From assembly GCF_041927875.1 (NCBI RefSeq), contig NZ_JBHFHN010000001.1: 64,000 nt of DNA; one strand, written 5' to 3'. This stretch comes from Paracoccus sp041927875 (GTDB taxonomy: Bacteria; Pseudomonadota; Alphaproteobacteria; Rhodobacterales; Rhodobacteraceae). The translations under genes and the position numbers were made by a program. Within the stretch, counting starts at the first letter, position 1; every line of letters starts with the position of its first letter. Of this stretch, positions 50,508-59,327 are shown in pieces. A model generated the notes under the pieces. The model was not told where the DNA came from, ran no database searches, and saw only the letters and a program-made list of their open reading frames with translations.

Positions 50508-52139
50508 TCAGGTCACCACATCCGGGCCGTCGCGGCCCACCGACCCGGGCAGCCCCGTCAGTTCCGCAGCCGCGGCGATGACCGGGGCCAGTGCGGCCTG
50601 AACCTCATGGTCCAGCGCTGTGGGGTCGTCGGTAAACCGCTCAAGATAGAGGCGCAGCGTCGTGCCCTCGGTGCCGGTGCCGGATTGGCGCAGGACCACG
50701 CGGCTGCCGTCGTCAAAGATCACCCGCAGCCCTTGGCGCATCGAGACCGAGCCGTCGACCGGGTCGTGATAGCTGAACTCATCGGCCTGCTCGACGCGCA
50801 GACCGGCGACGGTCTGGCCGGCCAAGCCCGGCAGCCGGTCGCGTAGCCCGTCAAAGACCGGCGCGGCGGTGGCGGTCGGGATCGCCTCATAATCGTGGCG
50901 CGAATAATAGTTGCGGCCAAAGCGCGCCCAATGCGCGGCCAGCAGGTCACCAACCCCCTGCCCGGTCGCAGCCAGGATATTCAGCCAGACCAGCACCGCC
51001 CACAGCCCGTCCTTTTCACGCACATGGTCGCTACCCGTGCCGAAACTCTCCTCGCCGCAGATGGTCACGCGGCCGGCGTCCAGCAGATTGCCGAAGAACT
51101 TCCAGCCGGTCGGCGTCTCATGCGCCTCGATCCGCATCGCCGCCGCTACCCGATCCGCCGCGCCCGAGGTCGGCATCGACCGCGCCACGCCCGCGATGCC
51201 GCCGCGATAGCCGGGGCACAGATGCGCGTTCGCCGCGATCACCGCCAGGCTGTCCGAGGGGCTGACATAGGCGCCGCGCCCGACGATCATGTTGCGGTCG
51301 CCGTCGCCATCCGAGGCCGCGCCGAAATCGGGCGCATCGGGGCCGAACATGGTCTCCATCAGCTCGGCCGCCCAAGTCGGGTTCGGGTCGGGATGCAGCC
51401 CGCCGAAATCCGGCAAGGGCTGCGACCGGATCACGCTGCCTTTCGGCGCGCCCAATCGATTTTCAATGATTTCAACGGCATAAGGACCAGTGATGGCGCA
51501 CATCGCATCAAAGACGATGCGGTGGCCGGCCTTCAGCCAGGCGCGGATCGCGTCGAAATCGACCAGCGTCTCCATCAGATCGGCGTAATCAGCGACCGGA
51601 TCGACGACCTGCACGATCATCTCGCCCAGACGGCTTTCGCCCAGCACCGACAGATCGACCGGGCCTTCGTCAAGGCGTTGATATTGCGTGATATCCTGGG
51701 TGCGCGCATGGATCGCCTCGGTCACCGCCTCGGGCGCGGGGCCGCCATTGGCGATGTTGTATTTCACCCCGAAGTCGCCGTCCTCGCCGCCCGGATTATG
51801 GCTGGCCGACAGGATGATGCCGCCATCCGCCCCGCTCTGCCGGATCAGGTTCGAGGCGGCGGGCGTCGACAGCCAGCCGTTCTGCCCGACGATCACCCGC
51901 GCCGCGCCATTGGCGGCGGCCATCGACAGGATCACCTGCACCGCCTGATCGCCAAAGAACCGCCCGTCGCCGCCCAGCACCAGCACCTTGCCGCTCAGCC
52001 CGCCGATCGCATCGAAGGTCGCCTGAACAAAGTTCTCCAGATAGCCGGGCTGGCGGAAGGTCGCGGTCTTGGCCCGCAGGCCCGAGGTGCCGGGCCGCTG
52101 ACCGCTGATCGGCTGGGTGGGGATGGTCTGAACAGTCAT
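50508..52139 (-). CDS. pgm: Phosphoglucomutase (alpha-D-glucose phosphate-specific)
   Basis: Interconverts glucose 1-phosphate and glucose 6-phosphate, linking glycogen to central metabolism. The 543-residue protein shows the substrate entry QRPGTSGLRAK, the phosphoserine loop ILSASHNPGG with Ser113, the magnesium-binding DGDGDRNM and the sugar-binding GEESFGTGSD and RQSGTGTEGTT motifs. The ATG at 52139 overlaps the glgX stop (ATGA). It is the last gene of the minus-strand block glgA-glgX-pgm. Confidence 0.96.
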   Translation of the reverse strand: MTVQTIPTQPISGQRPGTSGLRAKTATFRQPGYLENFVQATFDAIGGLSGKVLVLGGDGRFFGDQAVQVILSMAAANGAARVIVGQNGWLSTPAASNLIRQSGADGGIILSASHNPGGEDGDFGVKYNIANGGPAPEAVTEAIHARTQDITQYQRLDEGPVDLSVLGESRLGEMIVQVVDPVADYADLMETLVDFDAIRAWLKAGHRIVFDAMCAITGPYAVEIIENRLGAPKGSVIRSQPLPDFGGLHPDPNPTWAAELMETMFGPDAPDFGAASDGDGDRNMIVGRGAYVSPSDSLAVIAANAHLCPGYRGGIAGVARSMPTSGAADRVAAAMRIEAHETPTGWKFFGNLLDAGRVTICGEESFGTGSDHVREKDGLWAVLVWLNILAATGQGVGDLLAAHWARFGRNYYSRHDYEAIPTATAAPVFDGLRDRLPGLAGQTVAGLRVEQADEFSYHDPVDGSVSMRQGLRVIFDDGSRVVLRQSGTGTEGTTLRLYLERFTDDPTALDHEVQAALAPVIAAAAELTGLPGSVGRDGPDVVT

Positions 52140-54067
52140 CGGGGCGTGAACTCCACAAGACAAAGAACCGCTTGCGCGGGAACCGGGATGGTGCCGGACA
52201 GGATCTGTGCGCCATCTGGGGCCAAGGCCTGCGCGCTGTCCAGCAGGATTTGCCAGCGTCCGGGCGGCAACACCGCCTGCCCCGGACCGCCCGCGTTGAA
52301 GATCGCAATGCCGCCGGGCGCGCGTGCCATCAGCAGCCGCAGATCAGGATCGCCCCAATCGGCAATCGGCTGGCCATGCCCGTGGTGCCAGGTGACCTGC
52401 CCGTCCAGAAGCCCCCGCAGCCGCGCCGCGCGCGCCGTGAAATCGCGCAGCGTGGTATCGGCACCGGGCCAGTCCAGCCAGCCAAGGGTATTGTCTTGCG
52501 CATAGGCATTGTTGTTGCCCTGCTGGCTGTCGCCGATCTCATCCCCGCCGCGCAGCATGGCCACGCCCTGCCCCAGCATCAGGCTGGCCAGCATCGCCCG
52601 CACCCGCGCCGCGCGCGCGTCACGGATCCTGGGGTCGTCACTTGGGCCTTCGGTACCGAAATTGTCGGAGATGTTGTGATCGTGGCCGTCGCGGTTGCCC
52701 TCGCCATTGGCCTCGTTGTGCTTGTGGGCATAGGCGGTCAGATCGGCCAGCGTAAAGCCGTCATGGGCGCTGACAAAGTTCACGCTGCGCCCGGCCAGTC
52801 CCAGATCGGCCGAGCCGCCAAGACGCGCCGCGAACTCACCCGCCTGGCCGCTGTCGCCGCGCCAGAACCGGCGCGCGCTGTCACGGAAGCGGTCGTTCCA
52901 TTCCAGAAACGGATGCGGAAAGCGGCCCAGTTGATAGCCGCCCGGTCCCAGATCCCAAGGCTCGGCGATCAGCGTGACCTGCGACAGCAGCGGGTCTTGC
53001 CGCAGTGCCGACAGGAACGCCGCATGGGGGTGAAACGCGCCGTCGATCCCGCGGCCCAGGATCGCGCCCAGATCAAAGCGAAAGCCCGCCACGCCGTAAT
53101 CGCTGACCCAGTGGCGCAGCGCGTCCATCGCCAGCCGCAGCATCGCCGGATGGGCCAGGTTCAGCGTGTTGCCGCAGCCGGTGTCATTGATCAGCGCGCC
53201 CCCCGGCGCGATCCGGTAATAGCTGGCATTGTCGATGCCGCGAAGGCTGACCATCGGGCCGTGGATGTCGCCCTCGCCCGTGTGGTTCAGCACGATATCC
53301 AGAATGGTGCCGATCCCCTGCCCCGCCAGGCTGGCGATGGCCGCCGCCAGCCCCTCTCCATAGCGGGGTTCGGGCGCCATCAACGCGATCGGCTGATAGC
53401 CCCAGTAATTCGACAGCCCGATGCGCACCAGATGCGGATCGTCGATGAAGGCGGTGACCGGCAGCAGCTCAAGATGGGTGACGCCAAGTTCTTGAAGATG
53501 CGTGACAATCGCGGGATCGGCCAGGCCCGCATAGCGCCCTCGCCCGCCCCGCGCGACATCAGGGTGGCGCATGGTCAGGCCCTTGGCATGGGCCTCATAG
53601 ATCAGGCGGGGCGGGGTCGCGGGTCCGCGCGCGACCGGCGCGGGGGCGATGACGACGGCCTTGGGGGCAAAGGTCGCGCTGTCGGCGGGGTCGGGCCGCC
53701 CCTCGGGGGTCACGCCACGCAGCGCGGGATGGGCGCGCAGGCCGGGCGTGTCGGCGGGCGGCAGGATGCGGCGGGCATAGGGATCCAGCAGCAGCTTGGC
53801 GGGGTTGAACAGATGCCCCTGCCCCGGATCGAACGGCCCGTGGACGCGAAAGCCGTAAACTGCCCCCTCGGCCAGGCCCGGGGCAAAGCCGTGCCAGATG
53901 TCGCCGCTGCGCGCAGGCAGGCTGGCGCGCGCGATCTCGACCAGGCCATCGGCGCTGAACAGGCACAGATCGACGCGCGTGGCATGGGCCGAAAACAGCG
54001 CGAAATTGACGCCGCCATCAACGGGATGGGCGCCCAGGCGCCGCGGGTCGCCGGGTCGCAGGATCAT
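52136..54067 (-). CDS. glgX: Glycogen debranching enzyme (GlgX)
   Basis: Hydrolyses alpha-1,6 branches of limit dextrins left by glycogen phosphorylase. The 643-residue GH13 protein has an N-terminal CBM48-type domain (VNFALFSAHATRVDLCLF), the nucleophile in VAGFRFDLGAILG, the acid/base in TLIAEPWDLG and the transition-state aspartate in NFVSAHDGFTLADL. QGNNNAYAQDN is a conserved family loop. The ATG at 54067 overlaps the glgA stop (ATGA). An open extension upstream of the start is a shadow of glgA. Confidence 0.95.
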   Translation of the reverse strand: MILRPGDPRRLGAHPVDGGVNFALFSAHATRVDLCLFSADGLVEIARASLPARSGDIWHGFAPGLAEGAVYGFRVHGPFDPGQGHLFNPAKLLLDPYARRILPPADTPGLRAHPALRGVTPEGRPDPADSATFAPKAVVIAPAPVARGPATPPRLIYEAHAKGLTMRHPDVARGGRGRYAGLADPAIVTHLQELGVTHLELLPVTAFIDDPHLVRIGLSNYWGYQPIALMAPEPRYGEGLAAAIASLAGQGIGTILDIVLNHTGEGDIHGPMVSLRGIDNASYYRIAPGGALINDTGCGNTLNLAHPAMLRLAMDALRHWVSDYGVAGFRFDLGAILGRGIDGAFHPHAAFLSALRQDPLLSQVTLIAEPWDLGPGGYQLGRFPHPFLEWNDRFRDSARRFWRGDSGQAGEFAARLGGSADLGLAGRSVNFVSAHDGFTLADLTAYAHKHNEANGEGNRDGHDHNISDNFGTEGPSDDPRIRDARAARVRAMLASLMLGQGVAMLRGGDEIGDSQQGNNNAYAQDNTLGWLDWPGADTTLRDFTARAARLRGLLDGQVTWHHGHGQPIADWGDPDLRLLMARAPGGIAIFNAGGPGQAVLPPGRWQILLDSAQALAPDGAQILSGTIPVPAQAVLCLVEFTPR

Positions 54068-55497
54068 GCGCCGATCAGGCCCCGGTAAAGCCGCGCATAG
54101 GCCCGCGCCGAAGCCGCCCAGCCGAAATCGGCGCGCATCGCATTCTGCTGCATCTGCCGGAACAGATCGGCATCGGCATGGATCGCCAGCAGCCGCCGGA
54201 ACGCCTGCGACAGCGCCAGTGCATCGGTGGGCAGCATCATCACCCCGGTCGCGTGATCGCGCTGCGCGGGCGTGGCGTCGATCACGCTGTCCCACAGGCC
54301 CCCGGTCGCCGCGACCACCGGCAGCGCGCCGTAACGCAAGGCGTAAAGCTGGGTCAGCCCGCACGGCTCAAAGCGCGAGGGCACCAGAACCGCATCTGCG
54401 CCGGCATACATGCGATGGCTCAGCGCCTCATCATAGCCCAGTCGCAGACCGATGCGGCCGGGATGGCGGGCGGCCAGATCGGTCATCGCCGCCTCCAAAC
54501 CCGGATCACCGCTGCCCAGCATCGCCAAGGCGCCGCCGCCATCCAGCAGCGCGGCGGCGGCATCGGGGATCAGGTCGATGCCCTTTTGATGGCTGAAGCG
54601 GCTGACCAGCACGACCAGCGGCCCGCGCGCCGGATCAAGGCCGAACTCGGCCATCAGGCGCGCGCGGTTTTCGGCTTTGCCGGCCAGGTTGTCGGCGGTG
54701 AAGGGCGCGATTTCGGGGTCGGTCGCGGGGTTCCAGATGGCGGTGTCGATGCCGTTCAGAATGCCCGACAGGACGCCCGCGCGGGCGGCGATCACCCCCT
54801 CAAGCCCCATGCCGAACTCGGGTCGCATCAGTTCCTGCGCATAGCGCGGCGAGACGGTGGTGATCGCGGATGCAGTGATCAGCCCCGCCTTCAGGGTCGA
54901 GATCTGGCCCCAATACTCATACCCCTCGCGCGTGAAGCGATGCGCGGGCAGGTTCAGCGCGGCCAGCCGGTCGGCCGGGGCATTGCCCTGAAACGCCATG
55001 TTGTGAATGGTGATGACGGATGGCGTGTCGATCCCCTGCTCGACCAGATAGGCCGGCGCCAGGCCCGCCTGCCAGTCATGGGCATGCAGCAGATCGGGCC
55101 GCCAGCCCTGGCCGTCACCCTGCGCACATAGCCTTGCCGCGATTTCGCACAGTGCCGCGAAGCGTTCGGGATTGTCGGGGTAATCGCCCGCCGCACTGTT
55201 GTAGATGCCGCCGGGACGGTCAAACAGATGCGGCGCATCCAGCAGATAGGCCTGCCAGCCCGCGCCCGGCACCTGACCCATGACCAGCCGCGCCGGCCCA
55301 TCCTGCACCGCGCCCGACCAGACCACGCGCGGCGCGGCCAGCCGGGCGATCAGGCCCGGATAGGCGGGGATCATCACCCGCATGTCGCAGCCCTCAGCGG
55401 CAAGCGCACCGGGCAGCGCGCCCACGACATCGGCCAGCCCGCCGGTCTTGACCAGCGGCGCGGCCTCGGAGGCGACGGAAAGGATGCGATGCGACAT
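54064..55497 (-). CDS. glgA: Glycogen synthase
   Basis: Transfers glucose from ADP-glucose to the growing alpha-1,4 glucan. The 477-residue GT5 enzyme has the N-terminal KTGGLADVVGALP motif (Lys17) for ADP-glucose, ILNGIDTAIWNPATD in the centre, VSRFSHQKGIDL and the C-terminal PSRFEPCGLTQLYALRYG with the catalytic glutamate. The ATG at 55497 has only a weak ribosome-binding site. It leads the minus-strand block and faces a gene-free space of 2.4 kb. Its donor is supplied by glgC, which is 12 kb away on the opposite strand. Confidence 0.96.
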   Translation of the reverse strand: MSHRILSVASEAAPLVKTGGLADVVGALPGALAAEGCDMRVMIPAYPGLIARLAAPRVVWSGAVQDGPARLVMGQVPGAGWQAYLLDAPHLFDRPGGIYNSAAGDYPDNPERFAALCEIAARLCAQGDGQGWRPDLLHAHDWQAGLAPAYLVEQGIDTPSVITIHNMAFQGNAPADRLAALNLPAHRFTREGYEYWGQISTLKAGLITASAITTVSPRYAQELMRPEFGMGLEGVIAARAGVLSGILNGIDTAIWNPATDPEIAPFTADNLAGKAENRARLMAEFGLDPARGPLVVLVSRFSHQKGIDLIPDAAAALLDGGGALAMLGSGDPGLEAAMTDLAARHPGRIGLRLGYDEALSHRMYAGADAVLVPSRFEPCGLTQLYALRYGALPVVAATGGLWDSVIDATPAQRDHATGVMMLPTDALALSQAFRRLLAIHADADLFRQMQQNAMRADFGWAASARAYARLYRGLIGA

Positions 55498-55611
55498 CGG
55501 AAAGCCTGCGCGAAAGGTCAACCAGACCGGCAGCTTAGCGATCCGATCGGCGCAACGCCAGCCCCGGGCGACAGGCGCACCCCTGGCGGGTTTAGCGCGC
55601 AAGATCTGCCG

Positions 55612-55683
55612 TTCTTTCTTGTCCAAATACGCATCCGACTGCGCAAGGTGGCACCGACAGATGCGTATTTGTGCAAGAAAGAA
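55612..55683. repeat. Long intergenic palindrome, family member 3 (CAAATACGC core)
   Basis: The 24-nt arms at 55612-55635 and 55660-55683 match at 22 positions across a 24-nt loop. The left arm contains TTGTCCAAATACGC, nearly the same as the right arm of the element at 24392-24408. It lies 115 nt upstream of glgA. Confidence 0.88.
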
Positions 55684-57195
55684 GGGCAAGCCGCGGGGCC
55701 GGATGGGCAGCGGGACGCCGAAGCTGGAACCGGATCGTCGCGACACGGGGGGCTTTGGCGCGTCTTGGCGGTGATCGCGGAGCGGGTGGCGCAAGGTGAT
55801 GGGGCGTCGCAGACGGTGGCACGGGGTCGGGGTAGGCGCGTGGCGTGGACGGCTGCAAGGCGGCGCGTCTGGCCCCGTCCAAGGGGCGCCAAGGCGATCA
55901 CCCGGGGGGCGTGCTTCGACGTGGCGCGGGCCTGTTCGGGGCCGGGCTAACGCCGTCCGCTGCGCGGGCAATCTGCGATAGCCAGGTGATCGTGCGAGGC
56001 CTTGTCGTCGGGGCCATTGTTGGCGTCAGGCCGGTTCGAAACGCGCCGAGTGCGCGGGGCCTGACGCCCATGTCGCGGGGCCGCCCATAGGTGCGCTCGC
56101 TGGCAAAGTGGCGTCTCTCCTTTGCCCGGAGTGATGCCGGACACGATCCCGTCAAGACATGTCACCCGTCCATCGCTTGTGCCGCCAATATCAGACGCAT
56201 CACCGCGATGCAGCCGACAGCCTTGGCTCGCGGGTCGAGCAGGACGTGCGTTCTGTTTCGAGAAGCATTTTTATCGCTCGCGCCGCGGCGACGGGCGGCG
56301 CGATCCTGCCGGCGCCGATCCCGCGCCGGATCACTCGTGCCCTCACGCCCCGCCCCAGGTGTCGTGGGCCGCCCCGGAGTCCGCACCATCGCCTCCGCCC
56401 AGGCTACCGCGTGCGCGATCCCTTGACCGAGCATCCTCAGTCCATGCCCTGCCGCCACGTTCAGCGGCAACGGCCGCACGACGCTCTGGTTCGCCCGCGA
56501 GTTCGGCGGGTCGACTTGTGTGCATCCGCGCCCGAACAGGAGTGTGATGGCGTGGCCACTATGTCGGGCCTGGGCAAGGCTGTGACCATCAGGTCGACCC
56601 GCGGGGCCGCGCTTTGAAAGGGAGTTTTAATCGTGTGGCCGCGATGAGGGGCTGTGCAAGGCTGTGCCATCCATCGCGCTTCAGTCACCGTTCACCCGCA
56701 ACGCGCAGCTAAGCCACGGCACGCCCCATTTCGCGGGCTTGCTCGAACCTATGCTCTGTTCCGCAAAGCGGTGGCGTCACCTTGGTCGCCTTGGCAGCGA
56801 CGACCGGTGCGTGATCCTGCGACCTTTCTTTCCGCGACAAGCGCCGGTGCCGCCGAGGTCTGCCGCAACGACGCCGGCGACTTGGCGGCTGTGGCTTGTC
56901 TCGCAGATAGATCCGAAGGCACACATTCTTGGGCAGAGGGGTGTCACCGTTCGGCCCACGTGAGCGGTGGCACGATCCCGTCAAAGCGCGTCCCATGCCT
57001 ATCGCTGGCCTTCGCATTCAGCCGCAACGCGCAGCAGGCTGCCCGCTTGCTGACGGCTTGGCCTTCGGCGGGAGGCTGTTCCTGCCCAACCTCATGCGCG
57101 CATCTTCGGCGCGGCAACGCAAATCTTTGGTCGTCCTACCGGGTTCGCGTCGCGCGGCGCATATCGACCCCACACTCTGCCCCTGCCCGTCTGTC

Positions 57196-57650
57196 CACGC
57201 GCGGCATGGCAGCGGATGTGTCGAAGCAAGGCCCCGGCCGATGACATCGCACTGACACGCCGATGCAGCCAGTCCTGGCCTGTGAGCGCGCAGCAGGGCA
57301 TCAATTTGCCAGACCATCAGCCTTCGCGGCAAATTCCCCACTCCACGCGCAGCACGGCAGCGGATGTGTCGAAGCAAGGCCCCGGCCGATGACGTCGCCC
57401 TGACACGGCGATGTGGCCGGTCCTTGCCTGTGAGCGCGCAGCAGGGCATCAAGCTGCCAGACCATCAGCCTTCACGGCAAATCCGCACGCCAGCACGCGG
57501 CGCTGCAGCGGATGTGTCGAAGCAAGGCCCCGGCCGATGACGACGCCCTGACACGCCGATGTGGCCGGTCCTGTCCTGTGAGCGCGCAGCAGGCCGCCAA
57601 GCTGCCAGGCCATCAGCCCTAGCGGCAAATCCGCACGGCAGCGCGCGGCA
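57196..57650. repeat. Tandem repeat, three copies of 148 bp plus a partial copy
   Basis: Copies A (57196-57343), B (57344-57491) and C (57492-57639) share long identical stretches, for example the 25 nt starting TCGAAGCAAGG at 57221, 57369 and 57517, and TGTGAGCGCGCAGCAGG. A partial fourth copy begins at 57640. The period of 148 is not a multiple of three, so successive copies change reading frame, and no protein repeat is encoded. Confidence 0.92.
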
Positions 57651-57888
57651 ATACGGTCAGTGCGACACGCTGCGCGACCCGGCAGGCGCCCTGCGGATGA
57701 ATTGACACGCCCGCCCGATTTGCGCAGCCCCGAAGCCCGACCCAGCCCGCCGCGCCGCCTCCGCCCAGGCCTCGGCTTTTCACATCGTTCCGTGCCCGCG
57801 CTCTCGGCGCGCCTGATGAACGCCTGGCCCCTTGCCCTTGGCGCCTGTGCCTGCGACTGTCGCGGCCAAGCTGACAAAGGACCATCCG

Positions 57889-59265
57889 ATGACCGATCTT
57901 GACGCCACCCTGGCCCGCATTGACACCGATCTGCCGCAGTCGATCGACCGGCTGATGGATCTGATCCGCATCCCCTCGATCTCGACCGACCCGGCCTATC
58001 GCGGTGATTGCGCGCGCGCGGCGGATTGGCTGGTGGCGCAGCTGACCGATCTGGGCTTTCAGGCGGAATCGATGCCCACCCCCGGTCATCCGATGGTCGT
58101 CGCGCGCCATCAGGGGCCGGGTCGCCACATCCTGTTTTACGGCCATTACGACGTGCAGCCCGTCGATCCGCTGGATCTGTGGGACCGCGCGCCCTTTGAT
58201 CCGGCGTTGATCGACGGGCCGCGCGGGCAGGCGATCCATGGCCGGGGGGCCTCGGATGACAAGGGGCAACTGATGACTTTCATCGAGGCCTGCCGCGCCT
58301 GGAAGGCCGTGCATGGGACGCTGCCCGGCAACCTCACGATCTTTCTTGAGGGTGAGGAAGAATCCGGTTCGCCCTCGCTGATCCCGTTCCTGACCGCGCA
58401 CAAGGATCGGTTGGCCGCCGATATCGCGCTGATTTGCGACACCGATCTTTATGCCGATGGGCGGCCCTCGATCGTGACCATGCTGCGCGGTCTGGTGGGC
58501 GAAGAGGTCACCATCCGCGCGGCGCGGCGCGATCTGCATTCGGGGATGTATGGCGGCCTGGCCCAGAACCCGGCCCGCATCCTGGCGCGGATCATCGCGG
58601 GGCTGCATGATGAGACCGGGCGGGTCACGCTGCCGGGCTTTTATGACGGCGTGGACCCGCTGCCGCAGGCGATCGCCGACGACTGGCAGGCGCTTGATTT
58701 CGATGCCGCCGCCTTTCTGGGCGATGTCGGCCTGTCGCTGCCCGCGGGCGAGCGCGGGCGCAGTCCGTTGGAAATGGTCTGGTCGCAACCGACCTGCGAG
58801 GTGAACGGCATCACCGGGGGCTATACCGGGGACGGCTTCAAGACGGTGCTGCCCGGCGTGGCGCGCGCGAAGATCTCGCTCCGGCTGGTCGGGCGGCAGG
58901 ATCCGCAGGCGATCCGCGCGGCCTTCCGTGACTATGTGCGCGCGCAACTGCCTGCCGATGTCACGGTCGAGTTCTCCGATCATGGCGCGTCGCCCGCCTC
59001 GGTCATGTCGATCGACGATCCCGCCTTCGCCGCCGCCCGCGCCGCCCTGTCCGAGGAATGGGGCCGTGAGGCGGCCTTTATCGGCTCGGGCGGGTCGATC
59101 CCGGTCGCGGGGGATTTTCAGCGCATCCTGGGCATGGATTCGATGCTGATCGGCTTTGCCCGTCCCGATGATCGCATCCATTCTCCGAATGAGAAATATG
59201 ACGTGGAAAGCTTCCACAAGGGGATGCGCAGCTGGGCGCGGATCCTGGCGCGGCTGACGGCATAG
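57889..59265 (+). CDS. M20-family dipeptidase/metallopeptidase
   Basis: A 458-residue zinc peptidase of the M20 (CNDP-like) family with a catalytic domain interrupted by a dimerisation/lid domain (about residues 200-330). Metal ligands and catalytic residues are visible: FYGHYDVQP (His86, Asp88), GRGASDDKGQ with the bridging Asp, LEGEEESGSP with the catalytic Glu and its neighbour, ICDTD, and the final His in RIHSPNEKYDVESF. Substrate is probably dipeptides. The ATG at 57889 has AAAGGA eight bases upstream. Nothing upstream suggests an operon. Confidence 0.93.
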   Translation: MTDLDATLARIDTDLPQSIDRLMDLIRIPSISTDPAYRGDCARAADWLVAQLTDLGFQAESMPTPGHPMVVARHQGPGRHILFYGHYDVQPVDPLDLWDRAPFDPALIDGPRGQAIHGRGASDDKGQLMTFIEACRAWKAVHGTLPGNLTIFLEGEEESGSPSLIPFLTAHKDRLAADIALICDTDLYADGRPSIVTMLRGLVGEEVTIRAARRDLHSGMYGGLAQNPARILARIIAGLHDETGRVTLPGFYDGVDPLPQAIADDWQALDFDAAAFLGDVGLSLPAGERGRSPLEMVWSQPTCEVNGITGGYTGDGFKTVLPGVARAKISLRLVGRQDPQAIRAAFRDYVRAQLPADVTVEFSDHGASPASVMSIDDPAFAAARAALSEEWGREAAFIGSGGSIPVAGDFQRILGMDSMLIGFARPDDRIHSPNEKYDVESFHKGMRSWARILARLTA

Positions 59266-59327
59266 GTTTGCAAGCGCCGCGACAAGCGCGCGGGCGAGCC
59301 AGCACAGGCATCGCGTGGCCCGACGGG

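Larger units (their letters stand above)
55498..57888. other. 2.4-kb gene-free block with layered repeats
   Basis: Between the divergent glgA and M20 dipeptidase genes. Open frames exist on both strands but none has a convincing start, length or family similarity, and several cross the repeat units in different frames. Contents: a long palindrome at 55612-55683, degenerate related blocks (for example the CGATCCC-containing segments near 56140, 56414 and 56971 and GCAACG-containing segments near 56460, 56693 and 57016), and three 148-bp tandem copies at 57196-57639. The upstream part should hold the glgA promoter, but none was clear. Confidence 0.7.

Noticed and set aside
56654..57244. A 196-codon open frame in the gene-free block
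   Set aside because: No ribosome-binding site, no recognisable domain, and it enters the 148-bp repeats, which shift frame from copy to copy.
57018..57452. Repeat protein encoded on the minus strand of the tandem array
   Set aside because: The period of 148 bp changes the frame at every copy, so apparent repeats in translation belong to different frames.
57196..57650. CRISPR array
   Set aside because: The repeat unit is 148 bp without unique spacers, and no cas gene is present.
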